Counted from the stretch's first letter, positions 1-9,621 are shown. The stretch is 64,000 bases of DNA from Acetobacteraceae bacterium (GCA_021732665.1 JAKFUL010000003.1:1-64000), one strand, 5' to 3'. A program made the numbers and translations. The notes: a model not told the origin generated them from the letters alone.

Positions 1-1725
1 CTCCCCCTCCTCGCCCGCCTCTGGCGCGAGGTGCTGCACCCGCTCCGCGCCCGCATAGCCCTTGCCGCCCTCTGCACCCTGGGCCTGGCCGCCATCACCG
101 CGCTCTACCCCATCGTCATCCAGCAGGCGTTCGACCGCTTTACCGCGGGCGATGCCTCGATCGTCTTCCTGCTGCCGCCCATCATCATCGCCGTCACCGC
201 CACCCGCGGCGGCTTCCTCTACGCCCAGCAGCATATCCTGCAGGGCACCGTGCTGCGGGCGCTGGAGACCTTGCAGAACAAGCTCTTCGCGGCACTCACC
301 AGGGCCGACCTCGCCACCGCCACCGAATGGGCGCCAGCCCGCCAGGCCGCGCGCTTCACCACGGATGCCACGGCCATCCAGCTCGCGCTGTTCCGCTCGC
401 TCGGCGGTGTCGGCGATGTGCTGACCATCCTGGGCCTCGTCGGCTCCATGCTGTGGCTGGACTGGCAATTGGCGTTGATGGCGGCGCTGCTCTATCCTGT
501 GGCCGCCGTGCCGATCATCGCCATCGGCAAGCGCGTCCGCCGCGCATCCGCCGGCATGCAGAATCGTGTGGGCGAGACGGCGGCGCTGCTGACCGAGAGT
601 TTGTCCGCCGCCCGCGTGGTCCGCGCCTATCGGTTGGAGGGGAGCGAGGAGGGCCGCGCCGCCCGCGCCTTCCAGGGGCTGCGGGAATCCCTCTTCGCCA
701 TCGCCACCACCAAGGCGCGGGTCGACCCGGTGCTGGAGTTGCTGGGCGGCATCACGGTGGCCGTGGTGCTGGGTTTCGTCGGCTGGCGGGTCTCCTCGGG
801 CCAGGGGACGATCGGCGAATTCACCGGCTTTGTGGCAGCCCTGCTCATCGCGTCGCGCCCGGTGCGCGCGCTGGGCTCACTGAACGCGGCCTTGCAGGAA
901 GGGCTGGCAGGGCTCACGCGCGTCTTCGCCGTGCTGGACCGGCCGCGGTTGATCGTCGATGCACCCGATGCCCGCGCCCTGCCCGAGGGCCAGGGCCGGG
1001 TGGAATTCCGCGCCGTGGGTTTTCGCTACGGCAGCGGCGAGGAGGCGGCGCTGGACGGCCTCTCCTTCAACGCCGAGCCGGGGCAGACGGTGGCGCTGGT
1101 CGGCCCCTCGGGCGCCGGCAAATCCACCGCCATCATGCTGCTGCCCCGGCTGTTCGACGTGACGGCGGGCGAGGTGCTGCTGGATGGGGTGGATGTGCGC
1201 GGCCTGGGGCTGGCCAGCCTGCGCGACGCCATCGCCTATGTCGGGCAGGAAAGCCTGATCTTCGACGACACCGCCTTCGCCAACATCGCCTGCGGCAAGC
1301 CCGGCGCGACGCGCGAGGAGGTGGAGGCCGCGGCCCAGGCCGCCGCCGCGCATCAGTTCATCTCCGCTCTGCCAGCGGGCTATGACACGCCGCTGGGGCC
1401 GGGCGGTGGCAGGCTTTCGGGCGGGCAGCGGCAACGCGTCTCCCTTGCCCGCGCGCTGCTGCGCAACCCGCGTGTCTTGCTTTTGGATGAGGCCACCAGC
1501 GCGCTCGATGCCGAGAACGAGGTGCTGGTGCAGGAGGCGATCGCCACCCTGCGCCAGGGCCGCACCTCCCTGGTCATCGCGCATCGGCTTTCCACCGTGA
1601 AGGATGCCGATCTGATCGTGGTGATGGAGGCCGGCCGCGCGGTGGAACAGGGCAACCATGCCGAACTCATGGCCCGCGACGGCCTCTACGCCCGGCTGGT
1701 GCGGGCGCAAGCCTTCGCCGCCTGA
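1..1725 (+). CDS. ABC exporter, fused membrane and ATPase domains (5'-truncated by window edge)
   Basis: This is an MsbA/LipA-type half-transporter that would form a homodimer in the inner membrane and export a lipid, peptide or drug. The reading frame is open to base 1, so the true start lies outside the window; a GTG at 31 is only an internal option. Residues ~10-290 of the visible part are the six-helix exporter domain. The ATPase domain then shows Walker A GPSGAGKST near residue 368, the signature LSGGQRQRVSLARALL near 472, Walker B VLLLDEATSALD near 493 and the H-loop IAHR near 526. The gene stops directly against the stop of convergent argB with no spacer. The substrate cannot be told from sequence. 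A role as exporter for the RTX protein is unlikely, because no HlyD/TolC-type partner is visible. Confidence 0.9.
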   Translation, partial: LPLLARLWREVLHPLRARIALAALCTLGLAAITALYPIVIQQAFDRFTAGDASIVFLLPPIIIAVTATRGGFLYAQQHILQGTVLRALETLQNKLFAALTRADLATATEWAPARQAARFTTDATAIQLALFRSLGGVGDVLTILGLVGSMLWLDWQLALMAALLYPVAAVPIIAIGKRVRRASAGMQNRVGETAALLTESLSAARVVRAYRLEGSEEGRAARAFQGLRESLFAIATTKARVDPVLELLGGITVAVVLGFVGWRVSSGQGTIGEFTGFVAALLIASRPVRALGSLNAALQEGLAGLTRVFAVLDRPRLIVDAPDARALPEGQGRVEFRAVGFRYGSGEEAALDGLSFNAEPGQTVALVGPSGAGKSTAIMLLPRLFDVTAGEVLLDGVDVRGLGLASLRDAIAYVGQESLIFDDTAFANIACGKPGATREEVEAAAQAAAAHQFISALPAGYDTPLGPGGGRLSGGQRQRVSLARALLRNPRVLLLDEATSALDAENEVLVQEAIATLRQGRTSLVIAHRLSTVKDADLIVVMEAGRAVEQGNHAELMARDGLYARLVRAQAFAA

Positions 1726-2610
1726 TCAGGCGCGGATCAGCGTGCCCGCCCCGCCATCGGTGAACAACTCGCGCAGCACGGCGTGCGGGGTCCGGCCATC
1801 GAGGATGACAGCGCCCTTCAGGCCTCTCTCGATGGCATAGATGCAGGTCTCCACCTTGGGGATCATGCCGCCCGAGATCATGCCGCTGGCGATGCCGGCG
1901 CGGACCTCGGCCACCGACATTTCGGGGATCAGTTCCTTCCGCTCGTTCAGCACGCCCGGCACGTCGGTCAGCATCAGCATGCGCTCGGCGCCCAGCGCGC
2001 CGGCCACGGCACCGGCCACCGTGTCGGCGTTGATGTTGTAGGTCTGGCCATCCGGCCCCACGCCCACCGGCGCGATGACAGGCACGATATCGGCGCCGAT
2101 CAGCAATTCCAGCACGCGGGTATCGACATGCTCGGGCTCGCCCACGAGGCCGAGGTCGAGCACCTGCTCGATGTTGGAGCCCGGATCCTTCACCGTGCGC
2201 AGCAGCTTTTTCGCGCGGATCAGGTTGCCGTCCTTGCCGGAAATCCCCACCGCCAGCGCGCCCGCCCGGGTGATGGCATTGGCCACCTGCTTGTTGACGG
2301 TGCCGGCCAGCACCATTTCGACGACTTCCACCATCTGCTCATCGGTGACGCGCAGCCCCTGCACGAAGGTGCTCTGCACGTTCAGGCGCTTGAGCATGGC
2401 GTTGATCTGCGGCCCGCCGCCATGCACCACGACGGGGTTGATGCCCACCTGCTCCAGCAAGGCGATGTCGCGGCCGAAGCGGTTGGCGGCCTCCTCCTCG
2501 CCCATCGCGTGGCCGCCATATTTCACCACCACGATCTTGTCGTCGTAACGCTTGAGATGGACCAGCGCGCCGGACAGGATTTCCATCTGGGCCTGCTTGG
2601 CGTCGGACAT
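1726..2610 (-). CDS. argB: Acetylglutamate kinase
   Basis: ArgB phosphorylates N-acetyl-L-glutamate with ATP, the second step of arginine synthesis, in the cytosol. The 294-residue product has the usual length. It begins MSDAKQAQ and carries the amino-acid kinase phosphate-binding Lys in [10 protein letters not shown] (Lys30) and the substrate loop HGGGPQ (63-68). The C-terminal half contains [12 protein letters not shown] and LTDVPGV, both typical of the family. The open frame runs far upstream of this ATG, but homology begins at MSDA, so 2610 is chosen. Transcription converges on the ABC exporter gene with zero intergenic bases. No arginine-binding N-terminal helix extension is evident, so feedback regulation is uncertain. 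Confidence 0.96.
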   Translation of the reverse strand: MSDAKQAQMEILSGALVHLKRYDDKIVVVKYGGHAMGEEEAANRFGRDIALLEQVGINPVVVHGGGPQINAMLKRLNVQSTFVQGLRVTDEQMVEVVEMVLAGTVNKQVANAITRAGALAVGISGKDGNLIRAKKLLRTVKDPGSNIEQVLDLGLVGEPEHVDTRVLELLIGADIVPVIAPVGVGPDGQTYNINADTVAGAVAGALGAERMLMLTDVPGVLNERKELIPEMSVAEVRAGIASGMISGGMIPKVETCIYAIERGLKGAVILDGRTPHAVLRELFTDGGAGTLIRA

Positions 2611-2712
2611 GGCTGTGGTCTTCCTCGATCTCTTCGCCTGGGGTTTGGCGGGGCGGCCGGCCCTGGTCAAGCTGGGCTTGCAAGACAGGGCTGCCGGCCC
2701 GACTTTGCCACC

Positions 2713-4140
2713 ATGCTGTTCCCGTTCGACAATTCCTACGCCCGCCTGCCCGAGCGGTTTTATGCCCGGCTGCCGGCCACGCCGGTGGCGGCGCCGCTGC
2801 TGCTCAAGCTCAACATGGCGCTCGTGGCCGAGCTGGGGCTGGATGCCGCGGCCCTGGCCGGGCCGGAGGGCGTGGCGGCGCTGGGCGGCAATGCGGTGCC
2901 GGAGGGGGCGGAGCCCATTGCCCAGGCCTATGCGGGCCACCAGTTCGGCGGCTTCACGGCGCAGTTGGGCGATGGCCGGGCCATTTTGCTGGGCGAGATC
3001 GTCACCCCCGCCGGCCTGCGGCGGGACATCCAGCTCAAGGGCTCCGGCCCCACGCCCTGGTCGCGCCGGGGCGATGGCCGGGCGGGGCTGGGGCCCGTGC
3101 TGCGGGAATACATCGTGGCCGAGGCGATGGCGGGCCTTGGCGTCCCCACCACCCGTTCGCTGGCCGTGGTGGCGACGGGGGAGGCGGTGTATCGGCAGCC
3201 CCCCGTCCCCGGCGCGGTGCTGACGCGGGTGGCGGCGAGCCATATCCGCGTCGGCACCTTCCAGTATTTCGCCGCGCGGGGCGATGGCCCGGCGCTGGAG
3301 ATCCTGGCCGAATACGCCCGCGCCCGGCACCACCCCGGGGCCGAGGGCGTGGCCGGGCTGCTCCGCGCCGTGGTGGCGGCACAGGCCTCGCTGATCTCCA
3401 GCTGGATGCTGGTGGGCTTCATCCATGGCGTGATGAACACCGACAACATGACGATCTCCGGCGAGACGATCGACTACGGCCCCTGCGCCTTCATGGATGC
3501 CTATGATCCGGCGCAAGTGTTCAGCTCCATCGACTATGGCGGCCGCTACGCCTTCGCCAACCAGCCGCGCATCGCGCATTGGAATCTGGCCCGGCTGGCC
3601 GAGGCGCTGCTGCCGCTGCTGCCCGGCGACGAGGACGCCCAGATGGCCGAGGCCCAGGCCGCCCTGGCGGATTTCGCCCCCGCCTTCCACGCCGCCTATC
3701 TGGGCGGGCTGGCCGCCAAGCTGGGCCTGCCCGCGCGCGACGACGCCTTCACCCAGGCTTTCCTGACCCTGATGGCCGCGAACCAGGCGGATTTCACCAA
3801 TACATTCCGCGGGTTGTGCGATGCGGCCGATGGCGATGACGCGGTGCGGGCGGAATTCGCCGATCCCCGCGCTTTCGATGCCTGGGCGGTGGAATGGCGC
3901 GCGCGGCTGGCCGGTGCCACGCCGGCGGCGGCCATGCGGGCGGTGAACCCCGCGGTGATCCCGCGCAATCATCTGGTGGAGGAGGCCATCGCGGCGGCGG
4001 TGGAGCAGGCCGAGCTCGGCCCCTTCGAGGCGCTGACAGAGGTGCTGGCACGGCCCTTCGGGCCGCCGCCGGCGGAGGGCCGCTACAGCCTGCCGCCACG
4101 TGAGAATGAGAGGGTATTGGCGACCTTCTGCGGCACCTAA
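2713..4140 (+). CDS. selO: Protein adenylyltransferase SelO (YdiU/UPF0061 family)
   Basis: SelO is a pseudokinase-fold enzyme that transfers AMP from ATP to Ser/Thr/Tyr of target proteins and is linked to redox homeostasis. The 475-residue product is close to the family length. Visible family signatures are [10 protein letters not shown] with [12 protein letters not shown] in the N-terminal third, [18 protein letters not shown] (residues 238-246, with Asp244 at the base position) and DYGPCAFMD (Asp254, the metal ligand position). A C-terminal selenocysteine is absent, as in most bacteria. The ATG at 2713 is chosen because [16 protein letters not shown] is the conserved N-terminus. Its TAA overlaps the stop of the convergent ABC ATPase gene. 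Confidence 0.95.
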   Translation: MLFPFDNSYARLPERFYARLPATPVAAPLLLKLNMALVAELGLDAAALAGPEGVAALGGNAVPEGAEPIAQAYAGHQFGGFTAQLGDGRAILLGEIVTPAGLRRDIQLKGSGPTPWSRRGDGRAGLGPVLREYIVAEAMAGLGVPTTRSLAVVATGEAVYRQPPVPGAVLTRVAASHIRVGTFQYFAARGDGPALEILAEYARARHHPGAEGVAGLLRAVVAAQASLISSWMLVGFIHGVMNTDNMTISGETIDYGPCAFMDAYDPAQVFSSIDYGGRYAFANQPRIAHWNLARLAEALLPLLPGDEDAQMAEAQAALADFAPAFHAAYLGGLAAKLGLPARDDAFTQAFLTLMAANQADFTNTFRGLCDAADGDDAVRAEFADPRAFDAWAVEWRARLAGATPAAAMRAVNPAVIPRNHLVEEAIAAAVEQAELGPFEALTEVLARPFGPPPAEGRYSLPPRENERVLATFCGT

Positions 4141-4871
4141 GCCGCCCGGTGGCAGGCCTCTTCGCGCTCGGACCAGGCTTCGGCCATCCGCCGCGCCCGC
4201 ATCCGGTTGGCCGCGGTCAGCACCTCGGCCGTCTCGCCCCAGCCCAGGCAATCGCGCGCCAGCAGCAGGGTGTGGGGGAATTCGCGCCGCACCAGATCCA
4301 TGTCGTGCAGCACGGCGATGATGGTGCGGCCCTGCCCATGCCAGCGCCGCAGCAGCGCCAGCATATCGGCGGCCGTGCGTTCGTCCAGCGCGTTGAACGG
4401 CTCATCCAGCAGCAGCACCGGCGCGTCCTGCACCAGCAGGCGAGCGAATAGCAGCCGCTGGAACTGGCCGGCCGAAAGGCTGCCGACAGGGCGGCGCCCG
4501 AAGCCCGAGAGACCCACCGCGGCCAGCGCGTCATCGGCCCGGTGGCGCTGGGCGTGGCGCACGGGCGCGAAAGCGCCGGCCTGGTTCCAAAGCCCGAACA
4601 GCACGACATCGAGGCAGGCGATGGGGAAGGCGCGGTCCATGCCCGCCTGCTGCGGCAGCAGCGCCACCTGGCCCGGGGCGGTAACGATCTGGCCCTCGAT
4701 GGGCGCATGCAGCCCGGCAATGGCGCGCAACAGGGTGGATTTTCCCGCGCCATTCGGCCCGACCAGCGCGGTCAGCGAACCCGGGGCGAATTCGCCCGAC
4801 AGGTGATGCACCGCCGGCCGGCCGGCATGCGCCACCGTCACATTGCGCAGCGAAACCGTCGCGGGCCTCAT
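4137..4871 (-). CDS. Metal-type ABC transporter ATP-binding protein (ZnuC/AztA-like)
   Basis: This cytosolic ATPase subunit of 244 residues would power uptake through a separate permease. It shows Walker [10 protein letters not shown] (38-46), Q-loop region LLPQQAG, signature [13 protein letters not shown] (from 132), Walker [14 protein letters not shown] and the switch HD in VLHDMDLV. The short linear family with LSxGQ and PQQ is typical of zinc/manganese (ZnuC, AztA) ATPases. No binding protein or full permease is adjacent; only a 35-residue membrane ORF overlaps its start (ATGA). A Zur-like palindrome lies just upstream of that ORF, which supports a zinc role. Zinc specificity is inferred. 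Its TAG overlaps the selO TAA. Confidence 0.85.
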   Translation of the reverse strand: MRPATVSLRNVTVAHAGRPAVHHLSGEFAPGSLTALVGPNGAGKSTLLRAIAGLHAPIEGQIVTAPGQVALLPQQAGMDRAFPIACLDVVLFGLWNQAGAFAPVRHAQRHRADDALAAVGLSGFGRRPVGSLSAGQFQRLLFARLLVQDAPVLLLDEPFNALDERTAADMLALLRRWHGQGRTIIAVLHDMDLVRREFPHTLLLARDCLGWGETAEVLTAANRMRARRMAEAWSEREEACHRAA

Positions 4872-4975
4872 GCCTCCAGCGCCCAGGCCACGCCAGCCCA
4901 AAGCCCGGCCAGCAGCAGGCCGGCGGCCAGCAGGCGCGGCATGATCCCGGCGGAGAGGGAAAGCGGATCGGTCAT
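4868..4975 (-). CDS. Predicted 35-residue single-pass membrane protein upstream of the ABC ATPase
   Basis: A small open frame begins MTDPLSLSAG and is then almost entirely hydrophobic (roughly residues 12-33), consistent with one transmembrane helix. Its TGA overlaps the ATG of the ABC ATPase gene (ATGA), the usual sign of translational coupling. A second ATG immediately upstream (4978) is an alternative start. The nearest GGAGG lies about 17 bases before the ATG, beyond usual spacing, so initiation may be weak or leaderless. It could be a tiny accessory subunit, a coupling leader ORF, or the remnant of a permease gene. I do not recognise a family. Confidence 0.4.
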   Translation of the reverse strand: MTDPLSLSAGIMPRLLAAGLLLAGLWAGVAWALEA

Positions 4976-4979
4976 CATG

Positions 4980-4994
4980 GTATGATATAACAAC
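4980..4994. promoter_or_regulatory. Candidate Zur-like operator
   Basis: The A+T-rich, partly palindromic GTATGATATAACAAC sits in otherwise G+C-rich DNA between the divergent ABC ATPase unit and the DUF445 gene. It resembles the core of zinc-uptake-regulator boxes (GTTATANTATAAC-type), with about 8 of 12 core positions symmetric. It lies 5 bases before the ATG of the small membrane ORF, so a bound repressor would block that promoter. The match is by eye only. Confidence 0.35.
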
Positions 4995-5071
4995 GCCTCC
5001 GGGTCTTTGCCAGCCCCTGCCCCGCATTCCACCCCCTGGCCGCATGCCAGGACCCACGCCACATAGGGGCG

Positions 5072-6334
5072 ATGGATCACGACGCCGCACTCCGCGCCGC
5101 CTTGGCGCGCCACCGGGCTTTTGCCGGGTTTCTTCTGGTGGTCATGGCGGGGCTGATGGTGCTGGGCTACAGCCTGCCACCCAGCCAGGGGGCCGATCTG
5201 CTGGCCGCCGCCGCCAAGGCCGGGCTGGTGGGCGGCCTGGCGGACTGGTTCGCGGTGACCGCGCTGTTCCGTCATCCGCTGGGCCTGCCCATACCGCACA
5301 CCGCCATCATCCCGGCGCAGAAGGAAAGGCTGGGGCACGGGCTGGGGCGCTTTGTCGCCAACCAGGTGTTTACCGAGGCGGAGCTGCGGCGCGTGCTGGC
5401 CGGGCTCGACCTCTCCGCGATATTGCGCGGCTTCCTGAACGACCCGGCGGCGACGCGCCCCGCCGCCCAGGCGCTGGCCCGCATGCTGCCGCGGCTGCTG
5501 GCCACGCTGGAGGATGGCCGCGCCAGACGCCTGATGGCGCGCCTGCTGCCGCGCATGGCCGGTGGCCCGGGCGGTGCGGCGGTGGCGGCACGCGCGCTGC
5601 GCGCCCTGCTGGCCAGCGGCCGTCACCAGGCGGTGTTCGACGCCGCCATCGCCCAGCTCAAGACCATCCTGGTGGCGAAGGAGGACCAGCTCAAGCTCGC
5701 CATCGCCAACCGCGTGCGTGACGAGGGCGGCGCCCTGGTGGGCTGGATGGCCGGCGCCTATACCGCGCGGAAAATCCTGGCCGTGATCAATGCCGAGCTG
5801 GACAAGGTGGAGCCCGCTGACAGCACCCTGCGCCAGGGTTTCGAGGCCTGGATCGAGGCCGAAATCACCCGGCTGGAAACCGACCCCGAGCGCGCCGCCG
5901 CCTTCGGCCGCGCCATCCGCTCCGCGCTCTCGCACCCCGCGGTGGCGGATTGGCTGGGCGATGTGTGGACCCGGCTGCGCGATGCCCTGGCCGCCGATGC
6001 CGCCAACCCCGATGGCCGCAGTGTCGCCTTGCTGGAGGCCGCCTTTGCCAATGCCGGCACCCTGCTGTCCGATGACGCCGGCGCCCGGGAGCGACTGAAC
6101 CAGGGCCTGCAAGGCATCCTCATCGCCCTGCTGCCGACGGCGCAGGCCCGCATCGAAAGCTTCATCGGCGATGTCGTCTCCTCCTGGAACACCGCCGAGA
6201 TCACCGACAAGATCGAGCTTCGGGTGGGCAAGGATCTGCAATTCGTTCGGGTGAATGGCACGCTGGTGGGTTTCGTGGCCGGTGGCGTGCTGTATCTGCT
6301 GCTGCAGGCGGTGTTCGGACGAGTGGTGCATTGA
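5072..6334 (+). CDS. DUF445 family membrane protein (YjiN-like)
   Basis: The 420-residue product has an N-terminal membrane segment (about residues 17-35), the conserved stretch GLVGGLADWFAVTALFRHP and HTAIIPAQKERLGHGLG typical of DUF445/YjiN, a long helical middle, and a second hydrophobic segment at the very C-terminus (NGTLVGFVAGGVLYLLLQAV). The family spans the inner membrane with a large helical domain; its function is unknown. The ATG at 5072 opens the conserved region and is the only sensible start. The stop is followed after one base by the TTG start of the next gene, suggesting co-transcription. Confidence 0.88.
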   Translation: MDHDAALRAALARHRAFAGFLLVVMAGLMVLGYSLPPSQGADLLAAAAKAGLVGGLADWFAVTALFRHPLGLPIPHTAIIPAQKERLGHGLGRFVANQVFTEAELRRVLAGLDLSAILRGFLNDPAATRPAAQALARMLPRLLATLEDGRARRLMARLLPRMAGGPGGAAVAARALRALLASGRHQAVFDAAIAQLKTILVAKEDQLKLAIANRVRDEGGALVGWMAGAYTARKILAVINAELDKVEPADSTLRQGFEAWIEAEITRLETDPERAAAFGRAIRSALSHPAVADWLGDVWTRLRDALAADAANPDGRSVALLEAAFANAGTLLSDDAGARERLNQGLQGILIALLPTAQARIESFIGDVVSSWNTAEITDKIELRVGKDLQFVRVNGTLVGFVAGGVLYLLLQAVFGRVVH

Positions 6335-6335
6335 A

Positions 6336-6956
6336 TTGAAGAAACTGGTGATCATCGGCGCCGGCGGCCATGCCCGGGTGCTGATCGAGCTGTTCCGGGC
6401 GATGGGGGGGTTCGACCTGGTGGGGGTGGTGGCGCATACCGCGCCAAAAGACCCGCTGGGGCTGCCGCTGCTGGGCGATGAATCCCGCCTCAAGCGCCTG
6501 CGGGCCGAGGGGGTGGAGAGCGCATTCGTGGCGGTGGGCGACAATGACACCCGGGCGCGGCTGGGCGCCTGGCTGGAGCATCTCGGCTATGCCCTGCCCG
6601 AGGCCATCCATCCCGCTGCCTTCGTCGCGCCCAGCGCGCGGGTGGCGCCGGGTGCTGTGGTGATGGCGCGGGCCGTGCTGGGCACCGATGCGGTCCTGGC
6701 GTCGCTGGCCATCCTCAACACCGGCGCCATCGCCGATCATGATGTGGTGCTGGGCGAGGCCAGCCATGCCGGCCCGGGCAGCGTGCTGGCCGGCCATGCC
6801 AGCCTGGGTGCCAGGGCGCTGCTGGGCGCGGGTGCGGCGGTGCGCCCCGGTATCGCGGTGGGCGAGGGTGCGGTGGTGGGCGCGGGCTCGGCCGTGATTG
6901 AGAATGTGCCCGATGCGGCGGTGGTCGGCGGGGTTCCCGCCCGGCCATTGACCTGA
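6336..6956 (+). CDS. Sugar O-/N-acyltransferase, NeuD/PglD type
   Basis: The 206-residue product starts MKKLVIIGAGGHARVL, the nucleotide-binding N-terminal fold of the PglD/NeuD family. It continues with a left-handed beta-helix (hexapeptide repeats such as VAPSARVAPGAVV, VGEGAVVGAGSAVI) and the closing VVGGVPARPL. Such enzymes acetylate UDP-amino sugars or sialic acids using acetyl-CoA. The conserved His in NTGAIADHD is the catalytic base. The start is the TTG at 6336, because the conserved Rossmann strand begins immediately after it; no ATG is in frame nearby. With no glycan operon next to it, the substrate is unknown. Confidence 0.85.
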   Translation: MKKLVIIGAGGHARVLIELFRAMGGFDLVGVVAHTAPKDPLGLPLLGDESRLKRLRAEGVESAFVAVGDNDTRARLGAWLEHLGYALPEAIHPAAFVAPSARVAPGAVVMARAVLGTDAVLASLAILNTGAIADHDVVLGEASHAGPGSVLAGHASLGARALLGAGAAVRPGIAVGEGAVVGAGSAVIENVPDAAVVGGVPARPLT

Positions 6957-6983
6957 AGCCCCGACGCCGCCGAAGCTGCGCCC

Positions 6984-7772
6984 ATGTTCAGCGATTTCCT
7001 TGATGAACGGCGGGTCATCGGCGATGTCTTCGTCGCCAGCCTCACGCCGCAGCAGGCCCGGCCGGCGGCGGATGTCATTCTCATCCCCGGCTCGTGCCAC
7101 GGCTTCTGGGCCTGGCGCTTCTGGCAGCCGGCGCTGGCGGCGGCGGGCTATGCCACGCATGCGCTCTCCATGCCCAACCACACCGGCGCGCCGTTTTTGC
7201 CCGAGGCCGATTACCTGAAGCTTACGCCCAGCGATTATGCCGCGCGCGTGGCCATGGTGGCGGCCGCCCTGCCTGGCCGGCCGCTCGTGCTGGTCGGGCA
7301 TTCGCTCGGCGGCATCGTGGCGCAGATCGCGGCCAGGATGCTGCGGCCGGCGGCGCTGATCCCGGTGGCCAGCACGGGCGCCGACGAGGTGGGCGGCAGC
7401 CGCGTCGAGGTGGATCCGAACCGCGCCATCCTGCCCTCCCCCGAGGACGCGGCACGGATGTGGTTCGCTGACGTCGAGCCTGAGGTTCTGGAGTGGGCAC
7501 TGTCCCTGCTGACCGGCGAAAGCCCGGCCACCCGCAACGCCCCGCGCGGGCCGGAGGTGATCGCGCGCGGCGACATCACCTGCCCCGTCCTGGTGGTGGG
7601 CGCGGGACGCGATGGCTCGACCGTGCCGCCCCAGCCGGCCCTGGCCGAATGGCTGGGCGGGGATTGCGTGATGTTCCCCACCGCCGGCCACGACATCATG
7701 CTCGAACGCCAGGCCTGGGCGGCGGTGCGCCGGGTGATCGCCTGGCTTGACGCGAAACTGCCACAGGACTAA
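6984..7772 (+). CDS. Alpha/beta hydrolase (salicylate-esterase/HNL-like)
   Basis: This 262-residue cytosolic hydrolase has the oxyanion region GSCHGFWAW (36-44), the nucleophile elbow GHSLGG with Ser107, and the catalytic His236 in TAGHDIM. An acidic residue before GRDGSTVP would complete the triad. The GSCHGxWxW motif is characteristic of the plant methyl-salicylate esterase/hydroxynitrile lyase-like branch of alpha/beta hydrolases, also common in soil bacteria. The substrate is unknown. The gene follows the acyltransferase by 27 bases and is followed by a strong hairpin before ffh. Confidence 0.85.
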   Translation: MFSDFLDERRVIGDVFVASLTPQQARPAADVILIPGSCHGFWAWRFWQPALAAAGYATHALSMPNHTGAPFLPEADYLKLTPSDYAARVAMVAAALPGRPLVLVGHSLGGIVAQIAARMLRPAALIPVASTGADEVGGSRVEVDPNRAILPSPEDAARMWFADVEPEVLEWALSLLTGESPATRNAPRGPEVIARGDITCPVLVVGAGRDGSTVPPQPALAEWLGGDCVMFPTAGHDIMLERQAWAAVRRVIAWLDAKLPQD

Positions 7773-7827
7773 TCCCGCCGCACGGGCCGTTATGCCCGTT
7801 GAAGGCCGCCCCGTGGTGGGGTCGCCC

Positions 7828-7870
7828 CGTCGCTCCGCGAGGTTTCGCGCAGCGACGCGTTTTCGTTTGG
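7828..7870 (+). terminator. Long hairpin before ffh (terminator or leader attenuator)
   Basis: CGTCGCT (7828-7834) and AGCGACG (7851-7857) are perfect inverted repeats enclosing CGCGA/TCGCG around a GGTT loop, with one C-C mismatch between the two helices. T-rich sequence (CGTTTTCGTTT) follows. The form is that of an intrinsic terminator for the hydrolase gene, but it ends only about 8 bases before the ffh TTG, on top of its ribosome binding site GGAG. Confidence 0.7.
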
Positions 7871-7877
7871 AGCGGAT

Positions 7878-9254
7878 TTGTTCGAAGGGCTGTCCAGCAG
7901 GCTCGGTGGGATTTTCGACAAGCTGCGGGGCCGCGGCTCGCTGTCGGAGGCCGATGTGGGCGAGGCGCTGCGCGAAGTGCGCGTGGCGTTGCTGGAGGCT
8001 GACGTTGCCCTGCCTGTGGTGCGGGACCTCATCGCCAAGGTGCGCGAGCGTGCTGTCGGGGCTGAGGTCATCCGCTCCGTCGCGCCCGGCCAGCAGGTGG
8101 TCAAGATCGTCAATGACGCGCTGGTCGAGGCGCTGGGTGGCGCCGGCGCGGCGACCGGCATCGACCTCAATGCGGCGGCCCCCGTCGCCATCCTGATGGT
8201 CGGCCTGCAGGGCTCCGGCAAGACGACAACTTCGGGAAAAATCGCGCTGCGGCTGAAGAGCCGCGACAAGAAGAAGGTGCTGCTGGCGTCCCTGGACGTG
8301 CATCGCCCGGCCGCCCAGGCGCAGCTGGCCACGCTGGCGGGCCAGGTCGGCGTCGCCTCGTTGCCGATCATCGCCGGGCAGTCGCCCTTGCAGATCGCGG
8401 CACGGGCGATGGACATGGCGCGGCGCGAGTTGTTCGACGTGGTGGTGCTGGACACCGCCGGCCGTCTGGCCATCGACGATGCGCTGATGGACGAGGTGGC
8501 GGCGGTCAAGCTCGCCACCAACCCGCATGAAACATTGCTCGTCGTCGATGCGATGACGGGCCAGGATTCGGTGAACACCGCCACCGCCTTCCAGGCCAAG
8601 GTGGGCGTCACAGGCATCGTCATGACGCGCGTCGATGGCGATGCGCGCGGCGGTGCGGCGCTGTCCATGCGGGCGGTCACCGGCGCGCCGATCAAGCTGC
8701 TGGGTGCGGGCGAAAAGCTGGACGCGCTGGAGGATTTCCACCCCGACCGCATTGCGTCGCGCATCCTGGGCATGGGCGACATCGTCTCGTTGGTGGAACG
8801 TGCCGCCGAGAACATCGACCAGGCCGAGGCCGAGAAGATGGCGGCCCGGATGCAGAAGGGCCTGTTCACGCTGGAAGACTACGCGAACCAGCTGAAGCAG
8901 ATCGGCAAGATGGGGAACCTGCAAGGCATCCTCGGCATGCTGCCGGGGGTGGGCAAGATCAAGAGCCAGCTGGCCGACGCCAATCTGGACACGAAGATCC
9001 TGGCGCGTCAGGCGGCGATCATCTCGTCCATGACACCGAAGGAACGCCGGCAGCCCGACATCATCAAGGCCAGCCGCAAGAAGCGGATCGCGGCCGGATC
9101 GGGCGTGCAGGTGCAAGACGTCAACCGGCTGCTCAAGCAGTTCGACGACATGTCCGTGATGATGAAACGGATGAGCAAGATGGGCCAGAAGGGCATGATG
9201 CGCGGCGGTCTCGCCGGCCTCATGCCAGGCCTTGGCAACAAACGACCATTCTGA
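7878..9254 (+). CDS. ffh: Signal recognition particle protein Ffh
   Basis: Ffh binds 4.5S RNA and signal sequences and delivers nascent membrane proteins to FtsY. The 458-residue product has the N domain (1-85), the GTPase G domain with P-loop [10 protein letters not shown] from residue 109, DTAGRLAID and [10 protein letters not shown], and the methionine-rich M domain ([14 protein letters not shown]) near the C-terminus. The start is TTG at 7878, preceded by GGAG with good spacing; the family N-terminus [13 protein letters not shown] begins exactly there. The gene heads the rpsP-rimM-trmD-rplS group, a common bacterial arrangement. Confidence 0.97.
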   Translation: MFEGLSSRLGGIFDKLRGRGSLSEADVGEALREVRVALLEADVALPVVRDLIAKVRERAVGAEVIRSVAPGQQVVKIVNDALVEALGGAGAATGIDLNAAAPVAILMVGLQGSGKTTTSGKIALRLKSRDKKKVLLASLDVHRPAAQAQLATLAGQVGVASLPIIAGQSPLQIAARAMDMARRELFDVVVLDTAGRLAIDDALMDEVAAVKLATNPHETLLVVDAMTGQDSVNTATAFQAKVGVTGIVMTRVDGDARGGAALSMRAVTGAPIKLLGAGEKLDALEDFHPDRIASRILGMGDIVSLVERAAENIDQAEAEKMAARMQKGLFTLEDYANQLKQIGKMGNLQGILGMLPGVGKIKSQLADANLDTKILARQAAIISSMTPKERRQPDIIKASRKKRIAAGSGVQVQDVNRLLKQFDDMSVMMKRMSKMGQKGMMRGGLAGLMPGLGNKRPF

Positions 9255-9270
9255 AGGAAAGTGTACGACT

Positions 9271-9603
9271 ATGGGACTTAAGATCCGCCTCGCCCGCGCC
9301 GGCGCCAAGAAGCGCCCCTATTACCACATCGTGGTGGCCGACAGCCGCTCGCCGCGCGATGGCCGCTTCATCGAGCAGGTGGGCAGCTACAACCCGATGC
9401 TGGCCTCCGACCACGCCGACCGCATCCGGCTGAAAGACGAACGCATCACCCATTGGCTGAAGGAAGGCGCCCTGCCGACCGACCGCGTGGCGAAGTTCCT
9501 GGGCAAGGCCGGCCTGGCGCCCATGCCGGTGTTCCCCGAACAGCCGAAGCAGTCCGCGCCCAAGAAGAAGGCGCAGGAACGCGCCGCGGCTGCGGCTGGG
9601 TAA
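9271..9603 (+). CDS. rpsP: 30S ribosomal protein S16
   Basis: S16 is a primary assembly protein of the 30S subunit. The 110-residue product begins [20 protein letters not shown] and contains [19 protein letters not shown], both diagnostic. A Lys/Ala-rich tail ([14 protein letters not shown]) extends the core, as usual in alphaproteobacteria. The ATG follows ffh by 16 bases with AAGGAAAG upstream as ribosome binding site. A large palindromic repeat lies immediately downstream, which may affect expression of the distal genes. Confidence 0.97.
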   Translation: MGLKIRLARAGAKKRPYYHIVVADSRSPRDGRFIEQVGSYNPMLASDHADRIRLKDERITHWLKEGALPTDRVAKFLGKAGLAPMPVFPEQPKQSAPKKKAQERAAAAAG

Positions 9604-9621
9604 GGTTGCGAGCGCGGCCCG

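Noticed and set aside
1-1725. The ABC exporter as dedicated secretion system for the RTX protein
   Set aside because: It is 14 kb away, lacks an HlyD-type partner gene and a peptidase-like N domain, and looks like an MsbA-type lipid or drug exporter.
2611-4251. Long minus-strand extension of argB upstream of MSDAKQAQ
   Set aside because: The extension is antisense to selO, has low-complexity Arg/Gln/His/Gly composition, and the ArgB family starts at MSDA.
6201-9308. Minus-strand frame of about 1000 codons opposite DUF445, PglD, hydrolase and ffh
   Set aside because: It is antisense to four well-supported genes and lacks family motifs; such frames are expected in very G+C-rich DNA.
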